Shown here piece by piece: positions 1 through 5,971 of a DNA stretch of 34,299 bases. The notes beneath the pieces were generated by a model. It was not told the DNA's origin. It worked only from the letters and a program-made list of their open reading frames with translations, and did no database searches. The position numbers and the translations under genes were made by a program. Each line of letters opens with the position of its first letter. Within the stretch, counting starts at the first letter, position 1. This DNA is from a virus: positions 1-34,299 of IMG/VR virus record IMGVR_UViG_3300020172_002480. One strand, written 5' to 3'.

Positions 1-1554
1 AACAGTTGTTCCTTGAATTTCATCAGCAACGATATAAGCATTCTTGAATGTATTATGTGTAACTATAAAATTATTAGTTAAATAAAGGCTGTCATCAGCA
101 GCAACAGAAATACATTGACATTCTTCCATACCAACATCTATTACATCAGTGATAAATCTCAACGCAGGTGATGGATTAAATAGATCGCGTTTTCTGGACA
201 ACTTGAAAGGATTTATAATTGAGGGTAAAACAATATCTACAACATTTACATCATAATTATGCCCGAATCCACTCTTATGCATACCATTTTTTAATGTGTG
301 TTTTACTCTAATGTATGCAATACCACCCAAAGATTCAACAAGCCATTTTACATCTCCTGCCAATTTTTCTGAAACCGAATAGAATTGAACTCGTGTTTTA
401 CCTGATCTGTGATAAAAAATAGAGCCATCAGTATCCATCAAGCCTTGAAGAATTTCCAATCTAACATTTTCATCGTTCTGCATATAAACGTTTGGAATAT
501 GCTTATCAACTGCTGTTAACCCCCATAATCCTAAATCAATTAATATACGTTTCATTGTATTTTTATTCTGTCCATCATTTTTTGATAACGTATAATCATA
601 GCCCGTTTTACTGGATAAATTTTTAACAATTTTCATTGAATGTGATAAACGTTGTTCAATTAATTGAATCATTTCTGGGTCGGCAGTAGAAAACCCGATA
701 GATCCGCATGATATTGACCCATCTCCCAATAAACACCCTAAAATATATGGATTTAATGGTATATTTTTAGATTCAATCATCGCAGGTGATGACACTAGTG
801 GAATTTCATGGTTTTTGTGACCGTGTTTATTTTTCAATGTTTGTTGTATTTCAGATGTTGTTTTTGTTGAATAACCCATATTTTTAGTTCGCTGAGATTG
901 CGTTCTAGTATTCCATAAATGATTCTTAGAGCATCTAACAACTGACCCATCTGAAAAATGCACATCAGCAACTGGTATCATGCCTTGTGGAAAGACTGCG
1001 GTTATAGGAGTTGGTTGGCCATTAGAACCCAATACTAGATTACCTACTTTTAAATCCCCCATTTTTTGAGTACCAGTTGGAGTTGGTATCAAGGCGGTTA
1101 TCGGTTCGGCTCTGCCACGCATGTACGCTAGTGGGCTTATTTCGATAACACCTTCCTCTAAGTATTTTGTAATGTCTCTTTTTTGATAGTATTCTGAAAA
1201 GACATCAAAAATAGGTCTAGTCCAAGGTGCCATTTTTTCCTCTAATGTACCTGGTAAAAATCCTAAATCTTCGTCCACAGAAACGGCGGGTCTTGTCACA
1301 ACGATTTTTTCAATTTTGCCTTCTTGAAATAATTTAATTCCATTTTGGACTGCCAACATAGTTTTACCTGTACCAGCTGGACCAATAGCAAATACTATGC
1401 TGTTAGTTTCATCTTGTAATTTTCTTAGGTATTCTTTTTGGCTTTTATTTCTTGGGGATAGCGTAACTTGCTTACGCTTGGCTGGCATATATGGTTGAAA
1501 ATCTATTATGTTAACTTCTGATGTAAAACGTTTTTTCATTTGTTTTCTACTCAT
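1..1554 (-). CDS. phoH: PhoH-family ATPase with in-frame intein (3' end cut by window edge)
   Basis: PhoH-like P-loop ATPase, a family common in T4-like phages and bacteria, associated with RNA handling and stress but of uncertain phage role. My own translation of the minus strand gives 518 codons with no stop up to the window edge. Walker A GPAGTGKT is at residues 58-65, TRPAV at 87-91, and the family motif PLAYMRGR at 141-148. The reading frame then enters a 353-residue intein and returns to PhoH sequence (TFKNAYIVADE, the Walker B region) at residue 502. The ATG is preceded by AGGAGAT six bases upstream. The gene is divergent from the plus-strand genes that begin at 1711. It has its own late promoter and a 5' stem-loop. 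The C-terminal part of PhoH lies outside the window. Confidence 0.93.
   Translation of the reverse strand, partial: MSRKQMKKRFTSEVNIIDFQPYMPAKRKQVTLSPRNKSQKEYLRKLQDETNSIVFAIGPAGTGKTMLAVQNGIKLFQEGKIEKIVVTRPAVSVDEDLGFLPGTLEEKMAPWTRPIFDVFSEYYQKRDITKYLEEGVIEISPLAYMRGRAEPITALIPTPTGTQKMGDLKVGNLVLGSNGQPTPITAVFPQGMIPVADVHFSDGSVVRCSKNHLWNTRTQSQRTKNMGYSTKTTSEIQQTLKNKHGHKNHEIPLVSSPAMIESKNIPLNPYILGCLLGDGSISCGSIGFSTADPEMIQLIEQRLSHSMKIVKNLSSKTGYDYTLSKNDGQNKNTMKRILIDLGLWGLTAVDKHIPNVYMQNDENVRLEILQGLMDTDGSIFYHRSGKTRVQFYSVSEKLAGDVKWLVESLGGIAYIRVKHTLKNGMHKSGFGHNYDVNVVDIVLPSIINPFKLSRKRDLFNPSPALRFITDVIDVGMEECQCISVAADDSLYLTNNFIVTHNTFKNAYIVADEIQGTTV
52..1110 (-). mobile_element. Class 3-type intein with LAGLIDADG homing endonuclease, inside phoH
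   Basis: Protein-splicing element of 353 residues (A149 to N501 of the precursor), inserted between PhoH MRGR and TFKNAY. It starts with Ala (AEPITALIPTPTG) rather than Cys or Ser, so the normal first nucleophile is missing. It carries the three residues that define class 3 inteins: Trp two residues after the block B His (NHLW, W214), Cys at block F position 4 (CQCISV, C481) and Thr just before the C-terminal His-Asn (VTHN, T499). The +1 extein residue is Thr502. Two LAGLIDADG-type motifs (ILGCLLGDGSI near 271-281 and LQGLMDTDGSI near 369-379) show a homing endonuclease domain. Family knowledge: class 3 inteins start splicing from the block F Cys. The motif assignment is by eye and the splicing activity is inferred. 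Confidence 0.9.
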
Positions 1555-1581
1555 TCAGTAATCTCCTACTTGTATTGAGAA

Positions 1582-1624
1582 GCAGGACTTGTAGTGACCG
1601 CCATGATAACTACATAGGTCCTAC
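1582..1624 (-). promoter_or_regulatory. 5'-terminal stem-loop of the phoH late transcript
   Basis: Read on the minus strand, the RNA predicted from the late promoter at 1630-1637 would begin at about 1624 with GUAGGAC. This pairs with GUCCUGC at 1588-1582 (one G-U pair). An inner stem GUAGU/ACUAC (1613-1609 with 1595-1591) encloses a loop containing AUGGC. Two minus-strand HNH genes have related hairpins in the same place relative to their late promoters. The role is unknown; mRNA protection or control of translation are possibilities. Confidence 0.6.
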
Positions 1625-1629
1625 ATTAG

Positions 1630-1637
1630 TATTTACC
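1630..1637 (-). promoter_or_regulatory. Putative T4-type late promoter for phoH
   Basis: The minus-strand sequence GGTAAATA resembles the T4 late promoter box TATAAATA and the other TAAATA boxes in this window. With the T4 geometry the start would fall near 1624, at the first base of the stem-loop described for phoH. Confidence 0.5.
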
Positions 1638-1678
1638 TTTTTAAATAGAATTAAACACCTAAGTATAGTTTTATCAAG

Positions 1679-1686
1679 GCTAAATA
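1679..1686 (+). promoter_or_regulatory. Putative late promoter for the 1711 gene cluster
   Basis: GCTAAATA lies 24 bases before the ATG at 1711. A T4-type start about six bases downstream would give a short leader containing the AGGAT ribosome-binding site. It would drive the conserved proteins and probably the lysis cassette, which fits late timing. Confidence 0.5.
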
Positions 1687-1710
1687 AAGATAGAATAATA
1701 GGATTTAAAT

Positions 1711-2280
1711 ATGCATCATGATGTATTAGATATTATAAAGAACGTTCACTCTTTATATGAAAACAACTCAAGTTTGGCAGCACTTAAAGATTTTGAACGT
1801 GTATTAGACGAAATGGACATGTATGTCTATGATAATTGGATTGATGGTGAATTGGCATATGGACCAAAAATTGATAGGCATTGGATTACTGCTGGATTCA
1901 TGTGGCCACACAAAAATATGCCAGATCCATCTGGCGGGAAACGATTAGTTGATCTTGGGTGTAAAGTAAAGTATCAAAAATCTCATTTAATCGAGCCTAG
2001 AGAAATAAAAACCCCAGAAGACATCAGGCCAGGCACTAAAAAAGGAAAACTTGATAGAAAGCCAATCTGGATTGTTGAAATTCAGATGCCTAAAAAAGTA
2101 GCATTTGATATGTACAAGGGTTATATGGATAAGATGAAAAATGAAAATAATTATGGTTCATCTAAACAACAAGAAACCGCAGCTCCAGCAGTTGCCTCGC
2201 CGGTTGCACCTGCTCCGGTTGCACCTGGTGCAGCACCAGGTGCCGCAGCAATGCCAGCAGCACCACAACCTGGAATATAA
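1711..2280 (+). CDS. Conserved T4-like phage protein with Pro/Ala-rich tail
   Basis: Protein of 189 residues. The first ~140 residues look like a compact globular domain of a type I associate with T4-like cyanophage relatives (MHHDVLDIIKNV start, FMWPHKNMPDP, RPGTKKGKL, WIVEIQMPKK), with no assigned function. The last ~35 residues are a low-complexity Ala/Pro/Val tail. The holin-like product of 4353-4844 ends in a similar Pro-rich tail. The start follows AGGAT and a late-promoter-like box. It is first in a plus-strand late cluster and is followed two bases later by the next gene. A virion or morphogenesis role is possible, but nothing in the sequence proves it. Confidence 0.8.
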   Translation: MHHDVLDIIKNVHSLYENNSSLAALKDFERVLDEMDMYVYDNWIDGELAYGPKIDRHWITAGFMWPHKNMPDPSGGKRLVDLGCKVKYQKSHLIEPREIKTPEDIRPGTKKGKLDRKPIWIVEIQMPKKVAFDMYKGYMDKMKNENNYGSSKQQETAAPAVASPVAPAPVAPGAAPGAAAMPAAPQPGI

Positions 2281-2281
2281 A

Positions 2282-3016
2282 ATGACACAAATTACAGAAA
2301 GCTTACGTAGAAATGATCTTCAAAACTTAGTAAAAAAAGTTTTTGATATTGATTCATATAAAAGTAAAATTGGTGATGATTACGATGTTGTTGTATTAAG
2401 TTTTACAGTTGAAAGTGAAGATCCAGCAACTGATCTAGAAAATTTTGTTGAAATGGGGTATGACTTTGTATTAGATGCAGATGTCAGTCCAGGTGAAACT
2501 GATGATGGGACATATAAAGTATTTGTTGAACTAGAACGCAGCAGACATGTGGCAGAACAAATTATTGAACTATTAGATGGCATTGAATTGTTGACAGGAA
2601 TACCAGATATGAGATTTCGATATTTCAAAAATTTTGAAAGTCATGATGCCACGATTGAAAACTTAACAAAAATAATTCCAATCAATAAAGAATCATACGA
2701 GATTTCTACCAAGAAAAATAGTGTAGATAATTATGATAACTTTTTTTCAAATAGTACATCGGATGAAATAGAGGTAGTAAATGAATCAATCACTTTCAAG
2801 AAAATATGGAGTGATCCGATTTCATTCAATATTATTAAAAGTGGCTCTAAACAATCTGTATATGACTATATCACCGGTCCAATTTTACTAGAAAGTAAAG
2901 ATATTGCCGAAGTTATGTTCTTTACCAAATATATCGGTAATTATAATATTAATAAAATAGGGAATACATTTATATTTGAAAACAGCGGATGGGCTGTAGC
3001 ATTGGAGAAGAAATAA
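2282..3016 (+). CDS. Hypothetical phage protein, 244 aa
   Basis: I start this gene at the ATG at 2282 (MTQITESLRRND), directly after the stop of the previous gene. The open frame extends further upstream to 2141, but that part overlaps the Pro/Ala-rich tail of the previous gene and looks like a shadow. The product is acidic, with an alpha/beta-looking N-terminal half (DYDVVVLSFTVES, GTYKVFVELERSRHVAEQI) and no motif I recognise. The upstream site is weak (CTGGA), suggesting translation coupled to the gene before it. Its stop overlaps the endolysin start (TAATG). Its function is unknown. Confidence 0.75.
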   Translation: MTQITESLRRNDLQNLVKKVFDIDSYKSKIGDDYDVVVLSFTVESEDPATDLENFVEMGYDFVLDADVSPGETDDGTYKVFVELERSRHVAEQIIELLDGIELLTGIPDMRFRYFKNFESHDATIENLTKIIPINKESYEISTKKNSVDNYDNFFSNSTSDEIEVVNESITFKKIWSDPISFNIIKSGSKQSVYDYITGPILLESKDIAEVMFFTKYIGNYNINKIGNTFIFENSGWAVALEKK

Positions 3017-3642
3017 TGTCTTTTAAATTTGATTTTAAAAAAGAACACTTAGCGAAAATACTTCCTGGAAATCCATATATCGATTATTGGTATGATGCAT
3101 TATCCATGATCTTACCTGATTACGACATCGATACTATTCCTAGAGTAGCTGCGTTCTTAGCACAGACTGCTCATGAAAGTGGTAATTATAAATTCCTTAA
3201 AGAAAACCTAAATTATCGCGCAACTTCACTAAGAAAAGTATTTCCAAAATACTTTCCAACGGATTCATTAGCAGCAAAATATGCACATAACCAAGCTGCA
3301 ATCGCCAATCGGGTGTATGGTGGTAGAATGGGGAATGGTCCAGAATCTAGTGGCGACGGATTTCGTTATTGTGGTCGTGGATTAATTCAATTAACCGGTA
3401 AATCTAATTATATGAAATTTGCAGAATCAATTGAAACTCCAGTAGAAGAAATTCCAGAATATTTATCTACATTTGAGGGAGCTATCCAATCAGCATGTTG
3501 GTACTGGGAGGAAAATAACTTGAATCGTTGGGCTGACCAAGGTGATATACTAACATTGACTAAACGTATCAATGGGGGTACAATTGGTCTTGATGACCGT
3601 AAAAAACATTATGCTCATGCTTTGAAAGTCTTAGGGGCTTGA
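3016..3642 (+). CDS. GH19 chitinase-like endolysin
   Basis: Peptidoglycan-degrading lysozyme of glycoside hydrolase family 19, 208 residues, a single catalytic domain. The family signatures are FLAQTAHESGNY (H53-E54-S55, with E54 a likely catalytic acid), ENLNYRA (from E63), YGGRMGN, GFRYCGRGLIQLTGK and a late TKRINGG. I chose the ATG at 3016, overlapping the preceding stop as TAATG, with GGAGAA upstream; an in-frame start at 2989 would overlap the previous gene. There is no signal peptide, so it should need the holin to reach the cell wall. It is followed at once by the spanin pair, as in a typical lysis cassette of a phage of Gram-negative bacteria. Confidence 0.93.
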   Translation: MSFKFDFKKEHLAKILPGNPYIDYWYDALSMILPDYDIDTIPRVAAFLAQTAHESGNYKFLKENLNYRATSLRKVFPKYFPTDSLAAKYAHNQAAIANRVYGGRMGNGPESSGDGFRYCGRGLIQLTGKSNYMKFAESIETPVEEIPEYLSTFEGAIQSACWYWEENNLNRWADQGDILTLTKRINGGTIGLDDRKKHYAHALKVLGA

Positions 3643-3643
3643 C

Positions 3644-4090
3644 ATGATCATCCTACATCTGTTACCAGATAGTTTTCTTGCAATGACGGTTCACTTAATT
3701 CTATTGTTAGGAATTTCTGGTACAGTACTAGGATTTTTTTTACAATACATACCTGGGATAATTCAATATAGAATTCCTCTTAAAGTTTTATCTACTTTAT
3801 TACTAATTTCCGGTATTTATTTTGAAGGCAGTTATTCAACCGAAATGGGTTGGAGAGCTAGAGTTAAAGAAGTCGAGGCCAAGGTCGCGATTGCTGAAGC
3901 CAAATCTCAAGAAGTAAATGTTATTATTCAAGAGAAAGTAGTTGAAAAAATTAAAGTAGTAAAAGAAAAAGTAATAGTTAACCAAGTAAAAATTCAGAAA
4001 GAAAAAGAGATTATAAATGCTGAATGTAAAATTCCTAATATTGCAATTGATATTTATAACACTGCTGTAAAAGGAGGTTCCAATGAATAA
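3644..4090 (+). CDS. Putative inner-membrane spanin (Rz-like)
   Basis: Protein of 148 residues. Two hydrophobic segments (about 14-36 and 44-62) are followed by a Glu/Lys/Val-rich region (about 70-135) with strong coiled-coil character (KVVEKIKVVKEKVIV). That is the layout of an Rz-type i-spanin, although Rz usually has one membrane segment; an alternative in-frame ATG at 3683 would remove the first residues. The next gene begins eight bases before this one ends and encodes a small lipoprotein, which is the standard i-spanin/o-spanin arrangement. The role is inferred from architecture and place: joining inner and outer membranes in the last step of lysis. Confidence 0.75.
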   Translation: MIILHLLPDSFLAMTVHLILLLGISGTVLGFFLQYIPGIIQYRIPLKVLSTLLLISGIYFEGSYSTEMGWRARVKEVEAKVAIAEAKSQEVNVIIQEKVVEKIKVVKEKVIVNQVKIQKEKEIINAECKIPNIAIDIYNTAVKGGSNE

Positions 4091-4343
4091 GTATTTGATT
4101 ATATTATTAGGTCTTTCTGGATGCACTACCGCAGTTCCTGTTACTGTTAAATTTCCAGAAGTACCAAGTGTGTTATTAGAACCAGCACCAGTATTAAACC
4201 CATTAGCGTCAGACCAGAGAGAACTTAGTGATTTGCTAGAGAATGTTAATGAAAATTATGGAACTTATTATGAGATTCGTGAAAAGTTAAATGCATGGCA
4301 GTTCTGGTATAAAACACAAAAAAATATTTATGACAAAATTTAA
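4083..4343 (+). CDS. Putative outer-membrane spanin lipoprotein (Rz1-like)
   Basis: An 86-residue precursor. Its short hydrophobic signal ends in a lipobox (LLGLSGC, Cys14), so the mature protein should be lipid-anchored. The region after the Cys is Pro-rich (VPVTVKFPEVP, EPAPVLNP), as in Rz1 proteins, followed by a helical tail. The start has a near-perfect AAGGAGG site inside the end of the i-spanin gene and overlaps it by eight bases. With the preceding product it would span the periplasm and fuse the membranes. The identification rests on lipobox, size and context, not on sequence identity. Confidence 0.8.
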   Translation: MNKYLIILLGLSGCTTAVPVTVKFPEVPSVLLEPAPVLNPLASDQRELSDLLENVNENYGTYYEIREKLNAWQFWYKTQKNIYDKI

Positions 4344-4352
4344 GGAGTAATA

Positions 4353-4844
4353 ATGTCAAAGGAAAATTATAATGATATGACAGCAGCGGAAAAAGCTGGC
4401 GAAGACTTTATGTCAAAAAATTGGAGACCAATGATGGCAATGACTTACATGTTAACATGTTTGTTTGATTTCATTGCTGGACCAATTCTTTATAATATGT
4501 TACAATATTATAATCCAGGACAACATTTGGATATGTGGCAACCATTAACACTACAAGGTGGTGGTTTATATCATATCGCGATGGGTGTTGTATTAGGTAT
4601 TACCGCACATGGTAGAACACAGGAAAAAATTAACGGGGTTGAAGCACCGGCATTGCCAAGTTTAAGCAACTTCATGCCACAACAAACTGCACCAGCACCT
4701 GCACCATTTGCTCAACCAACACAACCTGCGTTTGGCGCACCAGCACCAGGATTCCCTCCACAACCGGTTCAAGGATTTGCTCCACCCGTTGGAGAAAGTA
4801 AATTCGGTAAATTAGTTCCACAACCAGAAGACCCAATTTTATAA
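4353..4844 (+). CDS. Holin-like membrane protein with Pro-rich C-terminus
   Basis: Protein of 163 residues. A short charged N-terminus leads to a WRP motif (24-26) and two membrane segments (about 27-50 and 67-84) ending in GITAHGRTQEK. That pattern resembles the Holin_3TMs family of gene-transfer-agent and phage holins. The last ~65 residues are Pro/Ala/Gln-rich and probably disordered. The ribosome-binding site is AAGGAG. Its place right after endolysin and spanins supports a holin, which would release the endolysin through the inner membrane. An unrelated membrane protein cannot be excluded. Confidence 0.65.
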   Translation: MSKENYNDMTAAEKAGEDFMSKNWRPMMAMTYMLTCLFDFIAGPILYNMLQYYNPGQHLDMWQPLTLQGGGLYHIAMGVVLGITAHGRTQEKINGVEAPALPSLSNFMPQQTAPAPAPFAQPTQPAFGAPAPGFPPQPVQGFAPPVGESKFGKLVPQPEDPIL

Positions 4845-4853
4845 GGAGAAAAT

Positions 4854-5042
4854 ATGAAATTATTAGCATTAATGATTGCCCTTTCATTCGCAACTCCAAC
4901 ATTTGCTGAACACGCTTGTGCCCCAGTAGTTGAGAAAAAAGTTGAAGAAAAGAAAGTTGAAGAGAAAAAAGCTGCTGAAAAACCAGCTAAGAAAAAACAC
5001 AAAAAATATGAAGGAACTAAAATTCCAGATGCAAAAAAATAA
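4854..5042 (+). CDS. Small secreted Lys-rich protein at the end of the lysis cassette
   Basis: A 62-residue precursor with a clear Sec-type signal peptide (MKLLALMIALSFA, likely cleavage after TFA at 17-19). The mature part is about 43 residues, mostly Lys, Glu and Ala (repeats of KKVEE/KKAAEK, then KKKHKK). It has an AAGGAG site. A single Cys (C22) follows EHA but is not in a lipobox. Its position suggests a periplasmic role in lysis or in binding peptidoglycan or LPS, but this is only inference. I recognise no family. Confidence 0.7.
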   Translation: MKLLALMIALSFATPTFAEHACAPVVEKKVEEKKVEEKKAAEKPAKKKHKKYEGTKIPDAKK

Positions 5043-5052
5043 GTAATAATAC

Positions 5053-5081
5053 TTGACAAGTTATGTTTAAAATAGTATAAT
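5053..5081 (+). promoter_or_regulatory. Early sigma-70-type promoter for dnaJ-clpA
   Basis: TTGACA at 5053-5058, a 17 bp spacer, and TATAAT at 5076-5081: a consensus host promoter. It lies just after the lysis cassette and 33 bases before the dnaJ ATG, so it lets the chaperone genes be expressed early and apart from the upstream late genes. Confidence 0.85.
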
Positions 5082-5106
5082 AAGTATTATTTTTTACATA
5101 ACTTGT
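5056..5106 (+). repeat. 11-bp inverted repeat spanning the dnaJ promoter
   Basis: ACAAGTTATGT at 5056-5066 is perfectly complementary to ACATAACTTGT at 5096-5106. The left arm overlaps the -35 box and the right arm ends seven bases before the dnaJ ATG, where a ribosome-binding site would be. RNA started at the promoter would contain only the right arm; read-through RNA would contain both. Confidence 0.7.
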
Positions 5107-5113
5107 TTTTATT

Positions 5114-5950
5114 ATGACTGATTATTATACAACATTGGGCGTTGATAAAAACGCCACACAAGAAGAAATCAAAAAAGCTTATAAAACGCTAGCCAACAAA
5201 CATCATCCAGATAAAGGTGGGGATGAAGCAAAATTCAAAGAAATTTCAGTTGCATATGATACCGTAGGTGATGCACAAAAGCGAGCAAAATATGATCAAC
5301 ATCAATCATATGGCGGCAACACTCGACACGACTTTCACAATTATAGCGAATTCGAAGATTTATTTAATTCAACATTTGGACATCCATTCGGTGATATATT
5401 TGGCCGTCGAACAATGTACCGAAATCGCGATTTAAATTTAAATTGCAGAGTTTCATTTGTTGATTCATTTACAGGAAAACAACTAGAGGCCAAATATACA
5501 TTACCAAGTGGTAAATCACAATCTGTTATTATTGATGTACCAGCTGGTGTTGAGCATGGTGATACCATTAATTATAGAGGGTTGGGGGATGATTCATTAA
5601 CTCATGTACAAAGAGGTGATTTACATGTAACCATATTGGTTGATAAAGACGATAAATTTGACAGAGTTGGTAATGATCTGTATACTACGGTTGAAATTAA
5701 CCCAATTGAAGCAATGATTGGATGCAGAAAAGAAATTAAAACTATTACGGGTGAATCAATGTTTTTAGATATTAGACCAGGTGTAGAATCTGGGGTTGAA
5801 TATGCTAAACAAAACAGTGGGTTCAAGAATATTCGTTCTGGTCAACGCGGTAGATTTGTTTCTGTAATTAGAATTAAAACCCCAATTATATCCAACCAAG
5901 CTACACTTAATAAGTTAAAAGAAATTTTAAAAGACATCAACAATTCTTAA
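5114..5950 (+). CDS. dnaJ: DnaJ/Hsp40 co-chaperone (type II)
   Basis: J-domain protein of 278 residues. The J domain at about 3-68 contains the essential HPD (H31-P32-D33). A short Gly/Phe-containing linker follows (near 71-102), then the two beta-rich substrate-binding domains (about 105-270). There is no zinc-finger region (no CxxCxGxG repeats), so it is a type II, CbpA-like form. It would stimulate a host DnaK, since no DnaK is seen in the window. No clear Shine-Dalgarno precedes the ATG; an inverted repeat occupies that place. The clpA-like gene follows 21 bases downstream, suggesting a shared early transcript and a joint protein-quality role. Confidence 0.95.
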   Translation: MTDYYTTLGVDKNATQEEIKKAYKTLANKHHPDKGGDEAKFKEISVAYDTVGDAQKRAKYDQHQSYGGNTRHDFHNYSEFEDLFNSTFGHPFGDIFGRRTMYRNRDLNLNCRVSFVDSFTGKQLEAKYTLPSGKSQSVIIDVPAGVEHGDTINYRGLGDDSLTHVQRGDLHVTILVDKDDKFDRVGNDLYTTVEINPIEAMIGCRKEIKTITGESMFLDIRPGVESGVEYAKQNSGFKNIRSGQRGRFVSVIRIKTPIISNQATLNKLKEILKDINNS

Positions 5951-5971
5951 CAACAATATAGGAAAAATATA

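Noticed and set aside
1-1554. Group I intron or frameshift as the explanation for the interrupted phoH
   Set aside because: The frame stays open throughout and shows intein blocks A, B, F and G and LAGLIDADG motifs, so a protein intein explains it fully.
2141-2281. N-terminal extension of the 2282 gene, rich in Gln, His and Leu
   Set aside because: It is the out-of-frame reading of the Pro/Ala-rich tail of the previous gene, and a good ATG lies just after that gene's stop.
3836-4126. Minus-strand Phe/Asn-rich frame opposite the spanin gene
   Set aside because: It arises from the Lys-rich coiled-coil codons of the i-spanin.
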